DNA of 64,000 nucleotides from Pseudopyrenochaeta lycopersici. Taxonomy: Eukaryota; Ascomycota; Dothideomycetes; Pleosporales; Pseudopyrenochaetaceae. The translations under genes and the position numbers were made by a program. The DNA is taken from assembly GCA_003313425.1 (NCBI GenBank), contig NHZP01000073.1:62001-126000 (forward strand). The letters run 5' to 3'. Positions 54,742 through 64,000 of this stretch are shown here, piece by piece; the stretch's first letter is position 1; every line of letters starts with the position of its first letter. Below the pieces are notes generated by a model that saw nothing but the letters and a program-made list of their open reading frames with translations, did not search any database and was not told where the DNA came from.

Positions 54742-57615
54742 GGCTAGTGAGATTTGTCCCCAAGGTTTTGAGATTTGTCCCCAAAATGAGATTTGTCCCC
54801 AACGCTAATGCTAGTGGAAATCAATCACCTAGCTTGGCTTAGCGCGTAATCTATGAACGCGACACTGCCGCGACACCATCGCGTCTCCGCCGCAGGTAAC
54901 CAGTTAGAAAAGAACGTAGGTCTTAAATGTGTTTTCTTGTCTTGAGCATCTCGGTATGGAAGACATTACCCCCCCTCCAGACCAGCTCTACAGCTCCTAT
55001 GAAGAAGCGTATGATGCGCTCAAGACGCATGGCATGCAGCACGGCTACGGCTTTGTCCTGAAGCGGAGTTGGCCTCACAATTCAGATGTCAAAACACGTT
55101 ATTACTACCACTGCGATTGCTTCAGGAACAACTACCATTCAAGTGCAAAGGTTCTGAGTACAAGCACGCGCTCAACAGGATGCCCTTTCAAGCTCGTTAT
55201 CTTCAAGGTGAAGCTCACCAGCCAGTGGAAGCTAGAGGTGCAGGACAAGCATCACAATCACCCCCGATCAATCAATCCTAGCGCGCACAATGTCTATCGC
55301 AGGCGTACATCAGCACAGAAGGAAGTAATTGAGTCAATGACGCACGCTGGGGCGCGGCCGATGCAGATACTAGCGGCGATCCAAAGGGAAGACCAAGACA
55401 CACTGGTCTCTGCCACTGATATCCGAGGCGAGAGGAAGGCAATTCGGGAGAAACACTTGAACGGCAGGAGTCCAATGGAGACATTATTAGACGACTTATC
55501 TATGGCAGACTGGGTCTTCGCAGTGAAGAAGGATGATAATAACCGCGTACAAAATCTCTTCTTCGCCCACCAGAAGCAGGTCGAGTTGCTGGTGGCAAAC
55601 CCCGACGTACTGTTGATGGACTGCACATACCGCACCAACAAGTACAGACTTCCACTGTTGCACATACTTGGCTGCACCAACCTACAGACCTTCTTCTCTG
55701 CGGGCTTCTGCTTCCTTAGCAATGAGACACAAGCAGACTACTATTGGGCAATCGCGAACTTCCTGCTTAAGACAGGGATACAACGACCACAGGTATTCAT
55801 CAGCGATCAGGAAGAGGCGTTGAAGATGGCAGCTCGCTCGCTACTTCCAGGAGTCCCTCAGCTTCTATGCGTGTGGCATATTAACAAGAACGTCCAGACT
55901 AAGGCTCAGCAGACCTGGCGAGACGCCAATGGCGCAACGAAAGAGGAGAAGCAGAGGATCGTTGAACACAGGGCTGCGTTCATGAAGCGTTGGACTCAGG
56001 TATGCCCCATGCCAATCGCCCAAGAGACTTTGAGGGAAGCCATCCTCTAAAAAAGTTGCTTGCAGAACTAACTAGGGCAGCTCGTCTACGCAAAGAGACC
56101 GCTGGAGTTCCAGCTGAAGTGGAACGATCTGCTTAAAGACTACAGCCACCAGCAGGAACTCTGCAGATACCTGCAAGACAATCAATACCTTACACGCACC
56201 GAGTGGGCAGCTGCTTGGACTTCCCACCACCGACACTATAACACCATCACAAGTTCGCCCGTTGAAGGAATGCACAAGGTCCTGAAGGACTACCTCATGA
56301 CTTCGAGAGGCGACTTGCTGCGCGTTGTAGGGAGGATTGAGCAAATGGTCAGGAGTCAATACAACAAGTACAGAAAGGAACTTGCTTCCTCCAAACATAG
56401 CGTCAAGTTCGGGCATAAGCTAGAGGCAATGCCATTCCTGCCTCCTGGCATCCATAACGTCCTGACGCCACCGGCGATCGAGCGCATTAGGCAACAGGAT
56501 CTGCTGCGCCAGAAGGAGCAGAGAGAGCGTCGCGGCGGACATCCTTGTTCGGGCCTGTTCGAGAAAACAAATGGCCTTCCGTGTCGCCATACGCTGCAAG
56601 ACGTGAGGAGATCTGGTTCAACGTTACGACTGAACCACCTCTACGATGACCACTGGCGGTATCAACGTGAGCAAGGGCCGTCAATCTGCCTGTCTCCAAG
56701 GCCGCATCAGTCTGTTCTAGAGCCTCTCACCGCTCAAACAAGAGGTGGGCTGAGGAGGAACGAGGCATCAACTCGACGAGATCCATCAGCTTTCGAACGA
56801 CGCGTGCCGCCTTCTGTTCCTCACTTCCCACCTCACCTCCAACCTCAGGGTCAAACACTCGCTGAAGCCCTGCGACAAGTAAACACCTCTGTTACCGTGT
56901 CGATTCCTACATCTGTGCCAAGTGTGAATCCTATGACTACCTGTGTATCTGTATCGACCCCTGCACCTGCTCCTATACCTCCTCCCCCATTCCTCCGTTC
57001 GTCTCCGCCTGTAGCTGTTGCTGTGTCTGTCACTATGGGTCCACCTCCTGCTTGGCAACCACCGTCGTTGGAAGAGTTCCTAGCCGACATCGAACGTCGA
57101 CGGTGTCAGCCCGTTCTATATGAGTATAATGACATGATCTCAGCGATTAACTTCCTGGCAGAGACGGGGCAGGAAGATGATCCTGCAGAGTTGGTTGAAG
57201 CACGGAATATGGCGCTCGCTACACAAGGGCTATTTGCTTCCTGTACCCCCACAATGGCATGGAACTATCACTTTGGAGACATGGAAGCTTTCTACGCAGA
57301 GAGATTCGCGCAAGTCGATGCGCAAAATTCTCTGCTCGAGCTTCAGGATGTACCAAGACAGCGTCCTAAGCGTGCTGCAGCAGCGACGGCTTCTGAAGCT
57401 TGGAAAGATCTCAGCCCGCGCAAGAGAAAACGACGTCAATAGAGGATAGATTCAATGAGACAAAATTGATAGTTTGAGCCACTGAAGACGTCGAAGTGTC
57501 GCTACATGGCGTTTTGTAATTTATTTTTTTGCGCTAGTAGAGTTATGGCTAGCATTGGGGACAAATCTCATTTTGGGGACAAATCTCAAAACCTTGGGGA
57601 CAAATCTCACTAGCC
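54742..57615. mobile_element. Mutator-like (MULE) transposon, 2874 bp, 9-bp target duplication
   Basis: Terminal inverted repeats of about 66 bp (one mismatch) start GGCTAGTGAGATTTGTCCCC at 54742 and end at 57615. Each contains three copies of TGAGATTTGTCCCCAA. Flanked by CCGCACTGA at 54733-54741 and 57616-57624, the 9-bp duplication typical of Mutator-type elements. Carries one transposase gene. Near-perfect ends indicate recent arrival. Confidence 0.93.
54929..57442 (+). CDS. MULE transposase with FAR1-like N-terminus
   Basis: Exons 54929-55999 and 56081-57442 (81-nt intron GTATGC...GGGCAG with CTAAC branch, phase 0) give 810 aa. The two TAA codons near 56050 and 56070 fall inside the intron. 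N-terminal FAR1/WRKY-GCM1-like zinc region (YYYHCDCF, TGCPFKLVIFK, DKHHNHPRS). The MULE DDE core shows LLMDCTYRTNKYRLPLLHIL, FISDQEEALKMAA, LLCVWHINKNVQ and the Glu in SSPVEGMHKVLKDYL. A C-H motif (HPCSGLFEKTNGLPCRH) and a Pro/Val-rich tail ending RKRKRRQ follow. ATG 54956 (MEDITPPPDQ) is an alternative start. Appears functional. Confidence 0.88.
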
Positions 57616-57624
57616 CCGCACTGA

Positions 57625-58038
57625 ATGATCGTACTAGGCTCCTTGCAAGCAGCTCATTCGAGGTATAGGTATAGTTAGATTGCAAGCATTTAATGACGCT
57701 CACAGCACCATGCTCCTATGGACTGCGTGCAAAGTCTACCTGTACATAAAGCGCTCATTGAATCCCCCGCTCCCCTTTTTATCTTCTGTTATTATTCCAT
57801 GCTAAGATATCTCTAGCGGAGTTATCCGAGCATTGAAGTTGTGGCGTTTGCAAGAGTGTGTCAGAGGCATCAAATGATCTACCTTCACTTTGATTCGTTG
57901 GCGGGAGAGGAAAGTGGGATTAATCAAATATCCTGCCGCATGGAAGAAGAATATAAAGTACTTCATGCACGATTATTAGATAATTGTCCTTACCTTCCTC
58001 CACTTTAGTCATTACCTTGTGCAGATCGATCCAAAGCT
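57625..58038. other. Upstream of the PTH11-like gene
   Basis: Presumed promoter of the receptor gene. Nothing else recognised. Confidence 0.4.
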
Positions 58039-60885
58039 ATGGATGATAGAAGAGGCCAGATAATCGGGCTAAGCATTGCATTCATGACAGTTTCTGTCAT
58101 CGCTGTCACAACAAGGCTTCTCATTCGGGTTTTCCTTACCAAGCTCATTGGAGCTGACGATAGTGTGTAACTCTTAGCGCATCGACGTTCGAATTTGTCA
58201 ACACTGACAATGTAGTCCTTATCACAATTGCACTCTTTTTGGGCCTAGCACATGCGTCCTCATTTATTATCGGTCATTAAATTTCGTTTGCCTCTACCAC
58301 GTTCTGTACTAACATCAATAGAGCGACAAGATATGGCCAGGGACTCCATGTGCAACACCTTAAACCTGAGAACGTACCAGTGTACACCAAAGTCATATTA
58401 TTATCTGGGGTAAGCTATTCGAGGCACTTATGTTTCGTAGAGCGTAGCTAACTAGCACAAAGCTTCTAAATAGTCTCTGTTTAATGTTTATCCGACTATC
58501 TTATCTCGTTTTTTACCTTCGATTTGCTGTTACGAAAAAATTTCCCATTGTGTTATACATCTGGGTCCTGTTAGTGTCTGCCTTCGGAATTGCAACTGCA
58601 GTTGTAAGCTTCATACCATGCTTACCTTTTGAGAAACTCTGGACCCCGAGTATGCCAGGCTATTGTATTAACATCAAGGCTTACTGGATCGCTAATCCCG
58701 CGCTAAATATTGTATTCGATATTGTTATATTTGTTCTTCCAATCCCCATTCTTTGGGACTTGAAGTGTAAGAATAAGAAAAGCTATCTATTATAAAACCC
58801 TAAGGTGACATTCGACAGTACCGAAAAGACAGCGGCTAGGCTTGGTGGGTGTATTTGCCCTTGGGTTGATGTAAGTACAGTACTAGTAACAAAGTTTCTT
58901 CCGCGTTAGCGCGACGCGTCCTCCCCCAACATCAACACCTCGACTTTGCAGTATCATAACTATGCCACCACAACGCCGAATTCTTCAAGAAATAGACCAA
59001 AATACGCGCAGAGGGCCTAATTTGACAGTCCAGCAGCGGGATCAGATTATTGGGAGGTTGCATGCTGGTGCTACGGTCGCTGAAGTTGCTGACGCGTATG
59101 GCCGTACTCAACGCTGCATACGCGACCTCAGGAAAAAATATCACCAAACTGGTACAATAGCAGATAAACCTCGCAGCGGCAGACCACCTATACTATCGCT
59201 TCATCAGAAAAAGCTCATCTATCGCAAAGCACGCGCGCAGCCAAAAATTGAGTACAAAGAGCTTGCTGAAGCAGCAGTAGTTGTGAATCCAGATGGCACC
59301 TCAACGAAGCCACCTTGCTCGCGCACATTGTACAAGTATCTCAAAGGACAAGGCCTGACTAAGTCTCGCTGTAAAATACGTCCTAAGCTCAACCGCGCGC
59401 ATGCGTTGAGGCGCCTCAAGTTCTGTAGGGAGTACTCGCACTTCCCGTGGCATCGGCGCACGCTTAAGTTCTCAGACGAGTGCTCAGTTCAGAAGGGCTC
59501 AGGCCAAAATCAAGAGTGGGCTTTCCGCTACCCATGGGAGAAATGGAAGCCAAGGATGCTAGAAACCCGCAGTACTAGCAGCAAACCAGCACAGATGGTG
59601 TGGGCGTCAATATGGTTGAATGAACATGGGCAAGCACGGAGAAGTAAGCTTGTCATAATGGAGCGCGATTTCAATGCTCCAAAAGGTGGCTACTCTGCCC
59701 AAAGTTACATTCAAGCCTTGACAAAGGGCCTTCTACCTCATTGGCGTCGTACACAGCTATTTATGCAGGATAACGCGCGCATCCATACAGCTGCAGTGAC
59801 GCGTGAGTTCCTCCGTGAGCACCACATCACCACCATCAACTGGCCAGCGTACTCACCTGACCTCAACCCAATTGAGCACCTCTGGTGGCATCTCAAGAAG
59901 CGCATGTATAAATTCTATCCTCAGTATAACAATTATAGCGCCGCTGAGGAAGAGTGGGATGGCTTTTGCAGTGCATTGAAAGAGTGCTGGCGTCGCATAC
60001 CAGCGAGGCTCATCCGCCGCCTCATCTTGAGTATGCCACAACGAATTGCTGCATGCAGACAAGCGCGAGGTTGGCAAACTAAATATTGACTGCGTGCGCA
60101 ACTCCTGCTTTAAAAATAATTCAATTATATTATATTTTGGCTGAGATACGTGGTGTTGAAGTTTTGCGTACAAATGCATGTGAGGCTGGCTCGTGCGCTG
60201 GCGGAAGAAACTTCATTCATGTGACTGTATCTTGAAGACGCCGGTGATACTTTTCAGTACGGTTGACTCTCCCTAGAGTTGTTATCGCGAGTATTCTGCG
60301 TTTGCACTCCTTGCTTGTAATGTTGAATAATCCGGTCTGTATGTTGTTCCTTTTTCTTTACTCTCTCGCATTTGATAACTAACGTGTTTGTAGATCGCAG
60401 CGATAATACATGTAAGAAATGTTTCGATACTATTTCTGATTCTCTTACTGACACATGACTAGGGTCTACTGTATGGTCCACACCCAGACACTCCTCTCGC
60501 ATATACTCCTGAACTAATATTGTAGGTCGACGCACTAAATTGGTCAACCGTTGAGATTCATCTCGCTATTTTGACCTCCTGCACAGCAGCATTCAAGTCG
60601 TTAGTTCAGCGATTCATTCCTAGCATCCTCGGTAGTTTGAATGGTACAAAACACGGCTCATCTCGAAAACAACATAATCACACGACGGATGGTGGAGGGT
60701 ACTTGCGTCAGTCCCGCATTCATGACGAGATTGTCTGCAAGTCTGGCATTCGGGAGAGTGTTCACAGGGTTGTTGAGAACGCAAGTGAAGAACATATACT
60801 GGAAGATTTGGAAATGTCTCCATATGATAGAACTGGAGACATCCTGGCAGCTTCGGATAAAAGCATAAACGACGGTGTCATTTAA
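58039..60885 (+). CDS. PTH11-like receptor / fungal rhodopsin-domain membrane protein, split by a transposon
   Basis: Exons read MDDRRGQIIGLSIAFMTVSV, ITIALFLGLAHASSFII, ATRYGQGLHVQHLKPENVPV, then FIRLSYLVFYLRFAVTKKFP, VSFIPCLPFEKLWTP, YWIANPALNIVFDIVIFVLP, IPILWDLKLPKRQRLGLVG VFALGL (joined by a GTAAGA...GACAG intron). A GTAAGTA donor at 58872 follows, and the Tc1-like element starts at 58878. After it (60277) come VVIASILRLHSLL and (60526) VDALNWSTVEIHLAILTSCT, AAFKSLVQRFIPSILGSLNG, ending at 60885. This covers the seven-helix PTH11/rhodopsin-like fold used for surface sensing. The exon between about 60340 and 60525 is uncertain, so I cannot say the message is intact. Without the element the intron would be about 50 nt. 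Confidence 0.65.
58878..60227. mobile_element. Tc1-like transposon copy 2, 1350 bp, inside an intron
   Basis: TA borders (58876-58877, 60228-60229). The terminal repeats are imperfect: the left begins CAGTACTAGTAACAAAGTTT, the right end reversed begins CAGTCACATGAATGAAGTTT, and both continue CTTCCGC. Same total length as copy 1. The left TA is part of the GTAAGTA donor of the receptor intron. Confidence 0.9.
58962..60089 (+). CDS. Tc1/mariner-superfamily transposase, intact, diverged from copy 1
   Basis: 375 aa, same length and architecture as 50211-51338 with roughly four in five residues the same by eye. Catalytic motifs LKFSDECSV, QLFMQDNARIHTA, AYSPDLNPIEHLWWHLKK retain DD34E spacing. 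N-terminal helix-turn-helix LTVQQRDQIIGRLHAGATVA. No stops. Divergence from copy 1, including in the terminal repeats, means the two are separate sub-families, not a recent duplication. Confidence 0.92.
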   Translation: MPPQRRILQEIDQNTRRGPNLTVQQRDQIIGRLHAGATVAEVADAYGRTQRCIRDLRKKYHQTGTIADKPRSGRPPILSLHQKKLIYRKARAQPKIEYKELAEAAVVVNPDGTSTKPPCSRTLYKYLKGQGLTKSRCKIRPKLNRAHALRRLKFCREYSHFPWHRRTLKFSDECSVQKGSGQNQEWAFRYPWEKWKPRMLETRSTSSKPAQMVWASIWLNEHGQARRSKLVIMERDFNAPKGGYSAQSYIQALTKGLLPHWRRTQLFMQDNARIHTAAVTREFLREHHITTINWPAYSPDLNPIEHLWWHLKKRMYKFYPQYNNYSAAEEEWDGFCSALKECWRRIPARLIRRLILSMPQRIAACRQARGWQTKY

Positions 60886-61114
60886 GGTTGCTCCCCTGCT
60901 CATTTTATTCCAGAGTAGATTGCATACAGCTCTCGCTTATGTCGTCCGGTATGTTTCCAGATTCAGTTTGCTCTACGGACGCAACACGCGGCGGTTTCAC
61001 TGCAGCAGGTCCCATACGCTTAGCAATGTATTCAAGCGCGCTGCGCAAGCGCTCAGGATAAGCTCCCATTCCCACACCTCTCACCCCTCTCCCTCTCTCC
61101 CTCCCTCCTCCCAG

Positions 61115-62030
61115 TGATTCTCGGGTTTGCTATGCCTATCTGGAGGATGTGCCAACGGGACAAAATCCGTTCGAAAGCAGGTCAGCCTTCCAAATGAGTC
61201 GGTGGTTCACTCGTGGATGGACTCTGCAGGAGCTGCTCGCTCCACCACTCAGATATAGATCAAAATGTCAGCGAAGGAAAGGTGACCTCGAGTGTCATGA
61301 CCGGCGAGAACATGGCGATTGCTACGCGTCCTTGGGTTGCCGAGCGGAACAGGCAAGTTGGGCTACTATCAGGAATCACGAGTATATCCCGTCGAGTGTT
61401 AGATCGGGAGATTTCGCTGTCTTCGGTCTCTGCAGCTTGCAAATTCTCATGGGCGGCTACAAGAGTCACTACACGCGTGGAAGATATGGCATATTGCTTG
61501 CTAGGACTGCTGGGCGTCAACATGCCGCTACTATATGGAGAGGGCGATAAGGCCTTTGTACGGCTCCAGGAAGCCTTGCTCAGTAACTCTGAGGATATCA
61601 GTATGCTCGCTTTGGGATACGATCTGTCGTGGAAGGTTGTTAAGAATGAAACACAGGCATCAATCCTGGCGAGGTCGGTCACTGCATTTCTCGGATATAC
61701 CAGAGGTAACTATCGGCACGTGCGGCGAATGCCACGCGCCTATACCACCATGGCCGGGCACGGTTTGCACATCGTGCTCCTCATGCTTCCCGTCGATAAG
61801 CGAAATAAAGTTTGGCTAGGCGTCATTGGAGAATAGGCAGGGCAACACAACGAGGGAAACCAAGTAGGTATAGCAATTGTGTTACGGCAAAGTGGGAACG
61901 AGAATGCACTCCTCTTCCACAGAGCTGGTGGCTGTCCACCGATCCGCTCTTTCTACCCACATCGAAAGAAGCGAGTATCTCGAGGGCCCCGTCTTAGGAT
62001 GATATATCTACAAGACAGCGCTGTAACACC
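61115..62030 (+). pseudogene. HET-domain pseudogene, 5' truncated and frameshifted
   Basis: Starts at a likely exon boundary (pyrimidine-rich tract, then CCCAG at about 61112) with VCYAYLEDVPTGQNPFESRS, then SRWFTRGWTLQELLAPP. A frame change near 61250 leads to ISLSSVSAACKFSWAATRVT, TRVEDMAYCLLGLLGVNMPL and LYGEGDKAFVRLQEALL. A second change near 61840 leads to a HET-tail-like VGIAIVLRQSGNENALLFHR. The N-terminal HET motifs are not found upstream. Fifth HET gene in the window. Confidence 0.65.
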
Positions 62031-62939
62031 ACTCATTGCACTACTCGCCCCTTGAAAAGGCCTGATATGCTATCGGAAGTCCTGGAGAATGGCACCAAAA
62101 TCACGCCACATTTCACCAGAGCCCCGTTAGCCCCATGGTCACGGGGAAGTGGAAGACAAGCCACACCAATTCCGCGCACACGTGAGCCGTAAGCCACAGT
62201 CACTTGTGCCAATGGGGTGCAACGCCAAAGCATCGGGATCGCGCCTACAAGCGGAATTACAGTAGTCAAATGGCTCTGGTCCCGGATCAGGGACTCTATT
62301 CTCGCTGATCACACTGCGCTCATCGAGAGTGGTTCCGTTTGGTAAATTCTTGGATTGAGGACAGAATATGTTGTGGCAAACGCAATGCAACGTCCCCTAG
62401 GCTTCCACGGCATTTGGTACTCAATGTGGTCGGATCTCTTTCCTGAGCCGCCCTGCAAGCCTTGACGGCTACCACAGTCACAGCGCTTAGCCTTCTGCGA
62501 GGTTTCGGAGACGCAACGAGGCTTGGTCGAGATTTCTGAGCTCAGAACCTTTGAAGCTCAAGTCAGAGTCAGCACAGAAGCCCTGGTGGGTCGTTACAGA
62601 CTTGCTATATTTCCAACATTGTCGACCGTGAAACAAGCGCCGCCGCTTGAACAAGGGCGAGCGGCATGTACTCAAGCGCCGTGGCTAGCTCGGCAAAATC
62701 ACTACTCTCCTCTTGCGCTCCCACATACATGGGCAACTGGTTAAACCAGTTAAACCAGTTAAGGAATACCAAAGTCGAAAACTCTATTTTGGCCTAAATA
62801 AGGCAGTGCACAATGTCGCAATAAGGTGCGAACATGCTCTGCACGTGTTTTTCCTGTAGCCTTAAGATATTATCGAATAGTTTGTAAGAACTAACAAAAA
62901 CGTGTTGCACGCATCAGCCAGGGTCAAACATAAATAGGG
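62031..62939. other. Mostly non-coding; unassigned Cys-containing frame and a short tandem
   Basis: A minus-strand 83-codon frame at 62139-62390 holds nine cysteines (MHCVCHNIFCPQSKNL, DYCNSACRRDPDA) but no signal peptide; I do not call it a gene. Near 62743-62761 the nonamer TTAAACCAG is repeated. Confidence 0.3.
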
Positions 62940-62984
62940 AGGTGCTTCGCTACCCTTTCTTATCACTGATAGCCGGTCCATCCA

Positions 62985-63330
62985 CGTCCGCTGTCGCAGG
63001 CCTCAGATACCCCAGAGTCGGTGAACGTGGATAACGTGAGCGTAGGCTTTGTAGAGACAGTCCGCCCGCCGGCTTATGGGAGTGCCTGCACCGCTGACGT
63101 GAAGCCGTTGGCGAGGATCTACCTGTCGGTCCGTGCAAAAGTCTTGCACCCACCGAACGATTGTCTCTGGGATCTGTCGCTGCCGCAGCATTCTGATCTC
63201 TGGTCCTGTAGCGACGTTGTAGGCCCTATATGCTCAGCGTAGCGGCCAACACTATTACTTTCAAAATTCTGCAGCTGACAAGTAAGAGGATCGACCATAT
63301 AAACGTCATTAAAGACATTCTGAAAGACGG
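62985..63330 (-). pseudogene. Non-LTR retrotransposon (Tad/LINE-type) reverse-transcriptase scrap
   Basis: The minus strand reads LRQRQIPETIVRWVQDFCTD RQ, the segment after the first RT catalytic block in fungal LINEs (usually LRxRxIPxxIVxWxxSFLxxR). A shifted upstream frame contains QNVFNDVYMVDPL, resembling the DIKGAFDxVxxxRL block. The catalytic YxDD is absent. 63331-64000 shows no gene. Confidence 0.5.
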
Positions 63331-64000
63331 AGCCCAATTTGCTATCAATCTATGGGATCTCCGCAGTCTATCCTAGGCCCGCAACATATCTCTCCCAGTA
63401 GATTATCCAACCTAGAATGCGACTCGACCATGGACATAATTAGACATTCCACGCAAGATGTGCCCGGTTCCATTATGTATCCGGAGACCAGTATATCTCT
63501 CCTACCAATACATTAAGTAATGCTAATTAGTGTGTAGGTAGAGATTGAGGACCGTCATGCCCTACATTTCAGCTATCTATAATGACTAATCCTTTGTCCG
63601 AACTGTACTCTGCTCGAACAGCCTGTCCCGTGGCGAGTTCGATTGTCGTAGTGGATATATTGGTGGAACCTCTCCCTATGTCACAATTGTTAGTAGGCCT
63701 GTATGCAGTTCAAGTATGTACCCGCAGCTTACTACGTATATTTTCTTCCAAGATTATGTCCCGGTCGTCTTCGCCGGGATCTCTTGAAGCAAGGTGTTGT
63801 GTATGAGTGGAACGCACAGTGGTTCTCTTTGTCCTAGTGGAAGCACCGTAACTACTTCCGATGACGTTAGGCATGTATTTCCGGAGAAAAGGTTTTCCAG
63901 CTGGGAGGCAGGCGCAAACGATGGCTAGATGCACCTCAATCGTCCTAAGAGCCTAATGTCAGAAAGATTTGCCTCAGAAATCGATACCGTTTGCACTTAC

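Noticed and set aside
56041..56080. Two TAA codons in the MULE transposase frame, suggesting a pseudogene
   Set aside because: Both fall inside an 81-nt phase-0 intron with GTATGC donor, CTAAC branch and CAG acceptor, so the gene is likely intact.
62139..62390. Nine-cysteine minus-strand frame as a secreted protein
   Set aside because: No signal peptide or splice support; cysteine spacing looks incidental.

Overview
This is filamentous ascomycete (Pezizomycotina) DNA. The evidence is short 45-115 nt GT-AG introns with CTAAC/CTGAC-type branch sites, several HET-domain allorecognition genes, a PTH11-like receptor, a Reg1-type phosphatase subunit, and a mix of fungal DNA transposons with C-to-T (RIP-like) decay. 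A dothideomycete is a reasonable guess but is not proven here. No rRNA, tRNA, CRISPR or bacterial-type operon was seen.

Layout. 1-2.3 kb: a Bni4-like PP1-targeting gene on the minus strand, broken up by a TPR scrap and by an F-box/ankyrin pseudogene carrying four C-to-T-type stops. 3.1-4.9 kb: an intact two-exon Reg1-like PP1 regulatory subunit. 5.9-6.6 kb: a palindromic MITE and a transposase tail. 6.6-8.8 kb: a three-exon multi-pass membrane protein. 9.5-13.9 kb: decayed pieces (transposase tail, F-box/ankyrin pseudogene, unknown frameshifted gene, a 61-aa two-exon gene, a solo LTR, a Ser/Thr-rich ORF with one stop). 14.0-17.4 kb: intact housekeeping-like genes, a histidine phosphatase and a four-exon chromate transporter. 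18.5-20.5 kb: a heavily mutated pogo transposase and a pogo N-terminal scrap.

20.7-30.6 kb is an allorecognition/NLR-like block: a HET-ankyrin gene with near-identical 105-bp repeats, a HET(half)-NB-ARC-TPR gene, an intact pogo transposon, and a HET gene whose 3' end is LTR sequence. 30.9-34.6 kb: two multi-exon secreted proteins, one very cysteine-rich, with a solo LTR between them. 36-41 kb: a truncated HET gene, an unknown gene with one stop, and a 5'-truncated pogo relic. 41.9-45.2 kb: a MARVEL-type membrane gene, its decayed tandem copy, and a bHLH regulator. 46 kb: an inverted pair of signal-peptide ORFs. 47.5-49.4 kb: an arrestin-family adaptor with a single TAG. 49.7-60.9 kb: intact transposons, namely two 1350-bp Tc1-like elements and one 2874-bp MULE with a 9-bp target duplication. 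The second Tc1 copy sits inside an intron of a PTH11-like receptor gene. 61-64 kb: a broken HET gene and a LINE reverse-transcriptase scrap.

The genes do not form one pathway. The common thread is a fast-changing accessory region: self/non-self recognition genes and secreted proteins are built up, shuffled and broken by transposons, older repeats and several neighbouring genes carry stops that C-to-T changes could explain, and the youngest elements are clean.
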